DNA from: Cheiracanthium punctorium
Lineage: Eukaryota; Arthropoda; Arachnida; Araneae; Cheiracanthiidae
Direction of reading: 5' to 3'
NCBI GenBank assembly: GCA_038373885.1
Contig: JAWZYV010016535.1
Span: 1,736,001 to 1,800,000 of the forward strand
Length of the DNA: 64,000 bases
Shown piece by piece: positions 12,320 to 23,500 of the stretch (its first letter is position 1; the number at the start of each line of letters is the position of its first letter). The notes below the pieces were generated by a model. That model was not told the origin of the DNA and did no database searches. It was given only the letters and a program-made list of their open reading frames with translations. The position numbers and the translations under genes are program-made.

Positions 12320-15300
12320 TAAAGGGGGGAGTTTGCCCAGGATCGCAGCATTTCGCAGAACCCCTTCTGGATCCTTTTCCCGAGGTTGGTAGTCTACTAC
12401 CTACTTCCCTCCCCATTATTTCAGTGACGTGTGGGGAAAACAAATTTTCGGCCCTTGATGATTCAGGGGAGTGTGTGAGTCTGATTTTACAACAAGTTTT
12501 TAATTCATTGGAAACTTTTGAACAAATTTCAGGCCCAAATTTCCAGTTGCGTGCCCTTACCGGAATTAATATCGAAATGCACAATGTAATTAAGTGTAGT
12601 ATAAAAATTAATGATGTCTCTTTTCAAGCAAAATTTCTTGTCACTCTTTCTATGCTGTCCCCCAATTTCGACATAGTATTAGGCTTAGATTTTCTTAAGG
12701 AAAATAATTTTATTTTAAACTGTGAAAACAGTACTTTGTCATGTGAGAGGGTCAGCATCTGTTGGTTGAATGAACATCTGCCAAATTTTAGTGAAGCCTG
12801 CACGTCAGACACTCAAGTCTGTGAGGAACTGTTGCAATCTGATTCTATTCCAGAGCCTAATTTTTTTTCGCTTTTTGGCATGTTGCCTAGAAAATTTACT
12901 CTTCCTACCAGGTCTCAAAAAATTGTTTACGTCACTATTCCGGACATTGACGCTACTTTCATAGACCAGACTGTATTTATTGAACCAAATTGTGACTTAC
13001 ATTTAAATTCCTTTTTAATCGCCAACTCAATTTCTACTATAACTGAAGACTTAACTTGTTTAGTACAATTAATAAATTTAACCGATGACCACATAATTTT
13101 AAATAAACACACTAAGTTAGTTAACGTACATCTCATAAATATCTCAACTGATATTAGCTCTGTAAATGTAATTTCAGAAAATTCTGGCGAGGAAAATTTT
13201 GAGGCGTGGGCTAAAGACATAGATCTTTCTCATTTAAATGACGATCAACGTGCAGCTCTGATGGATTTGTTGTCTAAGTACAAGCAGATTTTTTCGCAAA
13301 GCTCTTCTGATTTGGGTGCTTGTCCCATCATTCAAAACCGCATTTTTCTAACTGATGATATCCCGGTTAGATCAAAGCCGTATGGAGTCCCGTACAGTTT
13401 GAAGCCGGAAATGAGAAAGCAAATACAAACACTTTTGGAAGCGGGTATCATTGAGCCTTCCACTTCTAGCTATGCTGCCCCAGTGTTACTTGTGAGAAAA
13501 CCGGATGGATCCTTTCGCCTTGTGGCTGATCTCCGAAAATTAAATGCGAAGACTATACCAGAAAATTTTCCTCTCCCAAATTTATCGGAAATGATTGATT
13601 TATTGGCCGGAGCTAAATTCTTTTCTTCTCTCGACTTAACTTCGGGTTTTCATCAGATGATCATGCATCCCGCAGATGCCCATCTCACTGGCATTGCTAC
13701 CGTAGAAGGCATGTTTCAGTTTCGCCGAATGCCTTTCGGTCTCAAAAATGCAAGTTCTAGTTTCCAACGTCTCATGTGTATAGTTCTCTCTGGTCTATCA
13801 AATTATCAAATCGCCGTCTATATAGACTATGTTGTCGTGGCATCTCAAACCTTTGAGGACCATATCCATCGGTTAGAATTAGTATTCCAGAGACTCCTAG
13901 ATGCTAATCTTAAATTAAAGCCAAAAAAATGTTCTCTAGCAAAGTCGGATATAACTTATCTTGGGCACAAAGTGGTAGAAGGAAAGGTAATGCCTGACCC
14001 TAAGAATTTGGAAGCTATCAAAAACGCTAAACCCCCTTCGACTAAGAAACAAGTTAGATCCTTTTTAGGGCTGACAGGATTTTACAGGAAATTTATACCA
14101 GATTATTCTGACGTAGCACTTCCCCTTACTAACTTAACAAGGGATGATGTAAAATTTTGTTGGGGAGATTCAGAAAGTGATGCTTTTAATTCTTTACATG
14201 ATGCCTTTATGAAGGAGCCCTGCCTTGCTTTACCGAATTTTAACAAGCCTTTTGCTCTATGCTCTGACGCTAGTAAGTATGCGATAGGAGCTGTCCTAAC
14301 CCAGGCCGATGACTCTGGTTTTCCGCACCCCGTATGTTATGCATCTAAAAAATTTTCCGCAGCAGAAATCAATTACTCAGTGGTAGAAAAGGAAGCCTTA
14401 GCTGTAGTTTTTGGCATAACGCATTTTAAGCAGTACCTCTACGGTACTGAATTTACTGTTTACTGTGATCAGAAGTCTCTCTCGCAAATTTTTAAATTTA
14501 AAGATCCCACTTCACGAATTGCCAGATGGTTAATGACTCTCCAACAATATTCTTTTAAAATTATTCACAAACCTGGCAAATTAAATTTAATGGCAGATTA
14601 TTTATCACGTGAAGTTAACGTTATTGATTCTACACCCTTCTCTTCGAACTTAATTTCCACTTCAAATCAAGATATCATAACTTTTCAAAATTCTGATCCC
14701 TTTTGTCAAAAATTAATTTCGCAACTTCAAGACTCTTCTCCTATTACACGTAATAACACCCAATTTTTTCTTCACCAAAATGTTCTTGTTTGTAAACAAC
14801 TTTCAGGCAAACGCCAATACCAGAATATTAGATTAGTTGTTCCTAAGCCACTTGTGCAACAGGTGTTGCAGGCATGTCATGATAATAATACTGTAGCTCA
14901 TGTAGGTTTATCGCGCACTTTACATCACATAAGATAAAATTTTTTCTGGCCCGGTTTATATTCTCAAGTTAAACGCTATGTGCTTTCTTGCCACTCGTGT
15001 ATTGCTAGGCGTGGGTTCCACAAAAATCAGAAGGCTACCTTTCAAGAGATACCTATACCTGAGAGACCATTTCAAAAATGTGCAATAGATGCGGTAGGCC
15101 CTTTAATTACTTCCAAACACAACAATAAGTGGCTAATTGTAATATCTGATTATTTCACGAGCTATCCAGAGGCGTATCCTGTTCCTAATATTCAGAGTTC
15201 TACTGTTGCAAGGGTTATTATTGATTTTATTTCTCGTCATGGTGTCATGGAGGTGCTCTACAGTGACAGAGGTTCTAACTTCCTTTCAAAGGCTATGATG

Positions 15301-16323
15301 GAAGTTTACGAAGTATTAGGAATTCAAAAACAACATACTGTTGCATATAATCCGCAAGGCAATGGCCTCGTTGAAAGGCTTAACAAGACTTTAATTGACT
15401 CTCTTAGCCATTTAGTGCTTGAATCCCAAGAAGACTGGTGCGAAAAAGTGCCCTTAGCCTTGCTAGCGTTTCGCACAGCTCATCACAGAACGATACAAGA
15501 GTCCCCTGCTTTTCTAACGTATGGTCGTGATCTTTTTAAGCCTTATGATTTAATCTTTTCTTCTAAATTTAAAACATATGCTGATACACAATCTTATGCA
15601 CAACAATTAATTACAAATTTACAACATACCTTTGATGTCGTTAAAACAAATCTTTCTGCTGCGGCACATCTTCAATCAAATCCTAAGAATCCGAAGCCTT
15701 TCACAAAGTCTATTCAGGTTGGTGATACTGTATACTTACATGTTCCTGCCACTAAACCGCACTTGTCACATAAACCCTGTAAACTTAATAAAGGTCCTTT
15801 TCGTGTGTTAAAGAAACTCTCTCCTGTTCTTTTGGAAATTTCACTTTTGGCAAAGCCCTCGCAAACTCAGACGGTACACATAAACAGGCTAATTAAAGTA
15901 ATCGAAAGAGAAGTTTTTCGAACTCCATTAATTTCGCTACCTCCTGTTTCTGCACCTGAGATCACTGATAATGTATCACCACCTCCCGCTGAAGATTGGC
16001 ATTCTAAATTGATGAGAGAGTATCCTTGTTCTATTAATGTTAATAACTTACCGTGGAATTTTGCTGTATGTAATTTACCCTCTGTCCCTGTTGTACCTCC
16101 TGACAACCAATCTCTTCCTAGTGATGACTTTGATTTTTTTCATGATACTTCTGTGTCACCTGTTTCATTTATGGCATCCCCTGCATCAGATGTGAGTGAT
16201 TTACAACCTTCTTCTACCACTCCCCCTGCTTCGCCCATTCGCACTAGATCTACCCCACGTCACGGTTATAATTTGAGACCCAGGGATCAGTTTGGTTTTG
16301 TACTTAACCCTCCAAGCGGCTGA
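12291..16323 (+). pseudogene. pol: pol of Gypsy-1: protease, RT, RNase H, integrase (one internal stop)
   Basis: Replication polyprotein. Aspartic protease: ALDDSGECVSLI near 12450 (D-S-G). RT: FRLVADLRKLNAKT, then SSLDLTSGFHQ, and the catalytic box at 13819-13830, which reads YIDY instead of YIDD. RNase H: CSDASKYAIGAVL and VEKEALAV. Integrase: zinc-binding H..H and CHSC, then D (AIDAVGPL), D (LYSDRGSNF) and E (GLVERLNKT), and a GPF-type C-terminal module. The C-terminal tail is rich in Pro and Ser. A TAA at 14935-14937 cuts the integrase zinc region; the frame is otherwise open to TGA at 16321-16323. The stop and the lost Asp predict an inactive product. Confidence 0.92.
12310..12316 (+). 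promoter_or_regulatory. Candidate -1 ribosomal frameshift site, gag to pol
   Basis: In the gag frame the sequence reads C CCA AAC followed at once by the TAA stop (12317-12319). This is the X XXY YYZ pattern of -1 slippery sites. Pol lies in the -1 frame, which is closed by stops just upstream (last at about 12288-12290) and open from about 12291 on. A slip at this point would enter pol exactly. Confidence 0.65.
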
Positions 16324-18286
16324 GACATAAAATCCCGTCAACTTCGTTCCAGTTTTCACTGCAATGCATCTATAACTTAAATTATTTATAACAGTCAGGT
16401 ATCATAAAATATATTCCGATATTGAAGCTTGTATGTAATTTAGGAACTTGTTTTACAATAATTACAAATCTTCCGAACAAAATTTTATTTTTTGTATAAT
16501 TTTAAATCTACATGAAAATTTTACCGCAAAAACAACTTTACATTATTTGCCCATTTCCAGGACGCTCGGAGGGTTAAAAGATAGTTTGGTGTATTTTTTT
16601 TTTTTTATGTTGCTTAGTACTCAATTTATGTATTTTGTGTTAGGGGAAGTGGTGCTTACTGCCATTTCATAAGTATCTTTGGTTTATGTTAGGAAATTGT
16701 TTAAAATTTTTATCACTTTGCAATCTCAAGTCCATTTAGTTTATGTAATATGAGTATCAAATGTTTTGGTGTTTTGATTAAATTTATGTGTAATTTTGGG
16801 TGCCATCGCTCTGCATAATGGAGCAAATAATAAACAAAGACTGTTCTGTAATGTTTGGATAAACAAAATTTTTTTATATATACATGGATGCGACTATTTC
16901 CCTCGACTCTGACCTAAAGTGAGTACAGAAATTATCGTTAAGCATTAAATTTGCATTTGGGAGTTCCTGTTGGGTGATCAGGAAAATTGAGGACACTTCC
17001 CTCATTTTAATTTATAGTGTGACATCTTCGCAATTGCTGCTGTTAAAACTTTTGTTAATATGCTACAATCTAATTCATTTTAATAATATGCATTTAATAG
17101 TAATATTTAACTTGCTCTTGTAACTTGTGTAAGTAAAGTTTTTCTTTCTCTCGCTATGTCATGTACATACTTAATTAATGTCTTCTGTGTGCATAACTTA
17201 ATGTCTTTTGGGTAGGAGTAATGATGGATAGTGTTCCTGCAGGTCTATTCTATCATTTGAGCCTGTTATTTTCTTCGACTGTCTCTCTTAAATTCTCTGT
17301 GGGGCTGCTGTTTAGTCTACAGGGTTCTTCTGAGTTTCAGTATGGGTTTTAAGAGGCTCTGGGCTCTCTGCTTTTCTCAGTTTAATTTAACCATGCTGTT
17401 TTTATCACAATTTTTTTTTGTGGCTCTTTGGCACTTGTTAAGCAGTCTTAATGTACATGTTTCTTATAAGAGTCAAAATTACATACTTAAACCTTAAGTT
17501 TCCCTTTAAATGGTCTGGTAATGCTTTGTGTGTATGTCACACTACTGTTGTACTCCTGTGAGTCAATTTTTCTTGTTTGGCATGGGGGGTAGCCAAATTC
17601 TAGACACTGGGCTGGCTCCGCCAAATGTTGTTTGCTCCCTCAAATCCTAAGCAGAGTGGTTTCCTCTGTGTTTTTTAGAATTTCTGTGCTTACTACTTTC
17701 TCGAATTATGCCTAGGTGATGCCTCACCATATTGGGTTTACGCCAAATTTCCCAACTGTACAAATTTTTCTTCGTGGTTGTATTGTGTATATGTAATCAT
17801 GTTTCGTGCAAATTTCTTTTGTTTTATACTGATAAATGTTTCATGTCTAAGTGTAAATCATTACATTCTGTTGGAATCCAGGAAGTTGTCCTGTATTCAT
17901 TTTGTAACATGTGATGTCTTCAATGTAAGACTTGGGTTGGTGCTAAGTGTTCTTTAGTGTATTAGGCAAAGTGTTTTCTTTTAAATATTTTTGAGTACTG
18001 AATATTTTTTTTTTCTTTTAAGGGGTAGTTGTTTTTTTTTATTCCCTGTGGGTTGGTTGGTGTAGGTAACTGTGTCGACTGCTGTGATTTTGGTGCGGGT
18101 ATTATTCCTTTTCTTTTTTTTAAATTTTTTTTGTACGTAGGTTGTGTTACTAAAATCTTTTTTTTTTTTTTGCTTGCGATGCTTGTCTGTCCACCTGGCC
18201 TTTGCAACATGTCCCTGTGTTAAATTTTTTGTATTGTGTGAAGAAAAATTTTTGTGCCAAAAATTTTTTTGGGAAGGGGAAGGGAA
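16324..18286 (+). other. Non-coding 3' region of Gypsy-1, ending in a polypurine tract
   Basis: Nearly 2 kb between the pol stop and the 3' LTR with only short chance frames and no env-like protein. The last bases, GGGAAGGGGAAGGGAA (about 18271-18286), form the polypurine tract that should prime plus-strand synthesis next to the LTR. The rest is T-rich with no recognised features. Confidence 0.75.
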
Positions 18287-20294
18287 TGATGTGTGGTATC
18301 AACCTATTTTCATTTCAAGTGACTTTGCATTTTTCTAATAATAAGTTTTACAATCAACCCATTTTTATTTAAAGTAATTTTGTTTTTTAATAATAAGTTT
18401 TGCAACAAGTGTTTCTTTTTCAATAATTTATAATAATTTTGCTATCTTTTAATGAGTATTTTACCTTTTTTTTAAGTTAATAATGATATATCTTTAATGC
18501 TTCCTTAAATATTTTCTTTTAAATATTTGCTTAATTCACTTTATTATGTTTTTGCCTTAAGTCTGTTTTTCTATGATACCAATGTGGTGACCCCATGTTA
18601 TTTTTTTTTCCTTCCTACTTCTGAAGCTAAATCCTAAGATGTTTACTTAAATTTAAATGTTTTCCTTTTATTTTATACTTTTACTAATATTTTGGATTAG
18701 AGTTTGGTCCTAGTTAGGAATAATTCTTAATTTTGAGCTTTTCCCCGTGCGATTTGACCATTTTTACGGCCTAGGTAATGTTTCGGTCAATCGCCATTTT
18801 CTTTTCATTTCGAGTGACGCTTCATCTGATTTCTCGCCATCTTAAAATCGTCTGCCATTTTCAGAGAAGATCGGTGCTTTGCACACGGACTCCTTTTTCC
18901 CACGCGTTTCTCTCCAGAGATTTCGAGAAGGAAGCTGGCGTTGGCGATCTGTCATTGGTTGAGGAAGCAGCGTGTGGGGGGGGGGAGGAAGGAAAGCGCC
19001 GGCTGGAAAGGGAGGAGAGTGTCAGTTGAAGTTGGAGAGTGCTTGTGAGAGCATGTTTTTTTGGTTTTACCCTTTCTGTAAAGGAAGATAGAAAGCCTCT
19101 GAACAGAAGGCTTAACCATGCTAATTCACGTGTAAACCGGCTACTACAGGACGTGTCCTCCGGACCAGCAGCGATGGAAAAGATATGGAGATGAGTGCGG
19201 CCGTTTGACATCTGATCTTTGCCCAAAAGTTTGATCCGACGAGGAACCGTGCACCAGCAACGCGATGCAGAGTGAGTGGATAGGTTAGCGATCCCAGCCC
19301 CAGGAGAGACACAGGTGACATCTTTATTTTCTTTCCAATCCCGATGGTTTCTGCCCACTGACCAACGACATGGACTTAGTCCTGATGCTGGGCTGAACTG
19401 TAAAGTTTCGTTCCTCGCAATTTTTTTTTCTTACATCTCACAAGACCGTACCGAAGAAGCTGTGCTCACCTGCCCCGGACCCCCATCGAGATGCTGCCGT
19501 CCGTACGGACGCATTCCATAGTAGCCTTCTTGTGCGCCATTTTGGGCACGGGCATCAAGCCCCTCTCCCCCATAACTTAGTTTCAATATAGTACCGGTCC
19601 CCATCAATGTTAACTTTTTTAAATTTCCCCACTTCTTTCTTAAATCCATGTTTTAATTGTTAAAGTTCCGTTTTTTTTTTCTCTTTCTATTCTACAAAAA
19701 TCACAATTTTTTTTTTTTTTTTTTTTTTTGCAAGAATCGTGTGTATCTCTGTAAAAGTTTGAAATGTGCTATTCTACATAGTTAATAATGTGTGCTTATT
19801 GTTATTGGAGTGTTACCCTTTTCTTGGGAGCCCTCTCAGGACACAAATAAATTTGACATGCATGACGGATAATCTCTAATCGTATATGTAAATCTTTGGC
19901 CTAGTGCCCTGTGAAAATCTCTAAAGCTGTAAAATGTGTTAATTTATATTTCTGAAGTGCCACAATGTGGTGAATCATGTGTGTGCCAAGAATTAAAAAT
20001 GTCTGTGAAACGCTGAGTGTAAAAATCGAAACTCATGCCATCCCATAGTGTCTTAAACTGCAATAGTATATCAATTTGAATAAAATGTTAAATTTTTCTT
20101 GCAATAACTTGTGTCTTTCTTGTGTATGCATGTTTCAACCACACCAAGTTCCTTTTCAGCTGAGGCAATTCCGACCGTAACCTGGGGTTCGGGTAAATTT
20201 ATGTTTGGTGCTTTGCCGTTAACTTTAGAACACAACGCAAATCTTTCAAATTTATTTTAATGCATATCTAAAATTTTTTTATGGCAACACGGCA
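18287..20294 (+). repeat. 3' LTR of Gypsy-1
   Basis: 2008 bp, near-identical to the 5' LTR and sharing its TGATGTGTGG start and ACACGGCA end. Differences are scattered single substitutions and small indels, for example in the T-run near 19710-19730. Confidence 0.9.
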
Positions 20295-20420
20295 TTTTTA
20301 AGAGGTATGTAAAATTTAAGGGCTTTTTTAGAGCTTGTGGAAACCCTGTAAATAGCTACAAAATGACGAATGGAGATGATTTCTATCATGAATACAATGG
20401 AATAACAAAGACAAACTTAC

Positions 20421-20510
20421 TCTAACAGCTTGAGCTAAATTTTCTGCTTCTCTTACCAGTTCTTTAAGCTGAGAATTTTCAGCTTCAAGCACAGTTAGTT
20501 GATCATATAA
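20421..20510 (-). CDS. Geminin exon 7 (coiled coil)
   Basis: 90 nt, phase 0 in and out. It encodes LYDQLTVLEAENSQLKELVR followed by EAENLAQAVR, a clear heptad pattern continuing from exon 6. The acceptor is CATTACAG and the donor is AGA/GTAAGT at 20420-20415. The next exon should follow on the minus strand, but about 100 bp downstream lies the Gypsy-1 insertion. Confidence 0.83.
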
Positions 20511-23500
20511 CTGTAATGAAAAAAATAAAACATTTCAAATCATATAGTACGCATACTACATAGTGTGCAACATAAAACGTGGTATTAAAAAGATTACCAG
20601 TTCATTTTCATGGAGAGCCTTATCTAGAGCAATTCTTCTTTGTTCTGCTAAATCCCTCCAATAACTCAATGGTGGGGTATCTAACAAAAGGAAAATATTA
20701 TATAGGAAGTCTCACATACATGCATATTTTAATGCATTAAAATACCCTAAAAGATGTAATATAAAGCAAAATAAATCAATTCATTAATATATATTTTCAT
20801 ATATTTATTGATGCATGCAAGACTTCAAGCATACTTACAATGAGTACAGTTACAGAAACTAATTTTGATATTTTTTTATCATTTTGTAAGTTAATTAAAA
20901 CAACTCCTACTAAGAAATCTACCTTTGAGAAAAATATCTGAAACTAAATTATTTTTAAGGCATTTGTTTGAAGCATGGTTTGTGAAGAAAATTTCCATAC
21001 AAACTTTTCAAGAGTTCTTTAAAAAGTTAAAACCACAAAATTACTGCCCAAGCTGATCATAATACATGCATTCAGAGTACTGTACCAAAAGGAGTCTGGG
21101 AAAATTATTGAGCATTGGGTCAAATTATGGATTTTGACCTAACATTTATAACTAAGAAACGCTAAAGCCACAGATAACAAACCTGTCTTTTCTAACTTGT
21201 TAGTTTTTACGATAAACATAGAATCATTAAAAGGGCATTTTAAATATAGAAATATTTAGATGAAGTTAGCTTTGAGAATCTCACTTAAAAAAAAAAAAAA
21301 AAAAAAAAATTAGCATGTGTAATATTAATGATATCCAAAATGAAACTTACCGCACGTAATGATAGAGAGATCAATAGAAGGAACTGCCGGGTCACATTTT
21401 GCATCTGAAGGCTTTAAGACAGCAGTAGAATTTAAGGGACCTGAAAGATATGGCCCATTAATAGAGATGTGGGGAGGAAAATTTTTAACTGTTTTTCCAG
21501 AAAATTTCCCATGCCCAAAACTTAATTTTTTAGTAAATTTTTCATGGGAGATATTCAAACTTTCTAAATTTTCTTTTATTAGTCAATTTCTGTATCATTC
21601 AAATAAAAACTAAAAGTTATAATTTTAAATGTAATCTGCATGAATAAAATTAAATTTGGTTCGGTTTTACTTAAGATTTGTCATATTGTTTAGTATGCAA
21701 CTCATAACAAGTCAATTGATCCTATTTCATAATAAACGAGCACTCACAGAAAAGCACAATCTCCCATACTTCCCCCTCTTGTTATTTGATAAATAAAGTA
21801 ATGAGGTAGTGGCAGAGGCCAGACGATAGCACCACTATACTGGCTGTGACAATTATAAAGGGAATTGCTCTCATGTAAACAGAACTAAATTGGCAGAATA
21901 CTGGTCAAAACAAAAACTCTGGAGCAGAGACATTATCTGGAAAGCTGCCAAGGTATTTGCAATGACTTGATAGAAAAGTTGTTACAGTACAAGGGAACTA
22001 TCAAGGATTGCAGTCAGACAGAATTTTGAATATTCCCCCAACAGCTGCTTCATGTGAAAGTAATTGAAAAATATTTAGAAACATAAAAACAAAAGAGAAA
22101 CAGATTGACAGATGAACAAAGATTTGTCATATTGTTTAGTATGCAACTCATGACAAGCCAATTCAGTATGCTCATCAAATGCTCCAGTTTTGAGAGTAAC
22201 CCGTAAAGTTTGTCGAAAACATTGTGATCATGATTTTTTCCTATAAATTCTTAAGACTAAACTTTTTTTTAAACCAAAACAAACATTTTCACAGTATTTT
22301 TTTTTTTAACTGAAATGTTTCAGAATAACTGCCCCCTTCCCTGAAAGTTTAAAAATAGAAAAACTTCCTGTCTTCAGTGAATGTGGAATTTGGCTTTTCA
22401 ATGCTTTGCTTCTCCATGAAAGTGTTTTTTGCAGCAAGCAGAACAAAAAGTAAATCCGGGCTGGGTGCCTGTAATTGCTTCATAATCGTCTTGTAATCTA
22501 AGTGATTACGACTACAGGCTCTTAGATTACGACTATCTGGCAAATCAAACTTCTAGATTACGATTAGACTACGATTACATGAGAAAATGTAATCGATTAC
22601 GATTATACAAAGTCTGGCTGTGATTGTGACCCCCCCCTATCTCCCCTTGTCTACACCACTGTGTATATGTGTATATATACATATATATATATATAATATA
22701 GAATAGCTACAGTAATTTCCGGAAGAAACGCCGCAGCGTTTACGTGTTTAAAAATTAAAATTTTAACAGGTGCGGCGTTTCTAACGATGCGGCGCTTATG
22801 TGCCAAAAAAAAAAAAAAAAAAAAATCCATTCACATGAACAAATATTAGCTTATCACTTTGGTTCTGTACATAGAAGATCGTCAGATTTCGAGGAACTCT
22901 GTCCTTAAATGAATTTTTCAGAACCCATCCTCTCCCCTTCCCCTTATTTTGTAAATCCACAGCGATTCTTTCGGGAAAACTGTCACGCCTCCACGTATCT
23001 TGCAAATGGATACAATAGCCAAGTTGTCAACTACATTCTTTATTTCCACGGACTAAGAGTTTATAGAACGATCATCGGCAAGCGGCAGAGCGGCGAAATC
23101 ATGTCAGCCTCTCAATGGAAAATACTGCACCCCGTTATAATAATTAGCGCTCTTGCACCCTCTGACGATGCAAAGCGTAAGCAGCTCCCTCGCCACGTGT
23201 GCACGCATGCGAAAAATAAAAAATTAATGATTATGATTCACAGCGCTATCTTACAGGCAAATTTCATTTTGCTCTTGTACAATGCATCGATAATCATCCT
23301 ATATGATTGTCCCAGTTTCTTTTCTTTCAGTTTCAACATCGGTGTTGCCAGATCGAGAAAATTTTCAGCTATATATGAGGAATAGGGGAAAAGGGTAGGA
23401 AAAGCCTTCACAGTGCCGTTTGTGAGGTAAAAGGCAACCAATCGGCCGGTTCAGCGTAATGTTACAGTGCGTTTGTGAACCAAAACTGACCAATAGGTTT

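Larger units (their letters stand above)
9293..20294 (+). mobile_element. Complete Gypsy-type (Ty3) LTR retrotransposon, Gypsy-1
   Basis: Order: 5' LTR 9293-11295, gag, protease, RT, RNase H and integrase on the plus strand, a long non-coding tail, polypurine tract, 3' LTR 18287-20294. LTRs begin TG and end CA and are flanked by TTTT (9289-9292 and 20295-20298), a weak 4-bp duplication. It inserted into intron 7 of the minus-strand geminin gene, opposite in sense. The two LTRs are nearly identical, so the insertion is young, yet the coding region has two stops and an RT active-site change. No env-like frame was found. Confidence 0.9.

Noticed and set aside
20295..20400. Possible last geminin exon after TTTACAG (minus strand, about 20345)
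   Set aside because: The frame gives only GFHKL before a stop, with no resemblance to geminin C-termini. Too weak to annotate.
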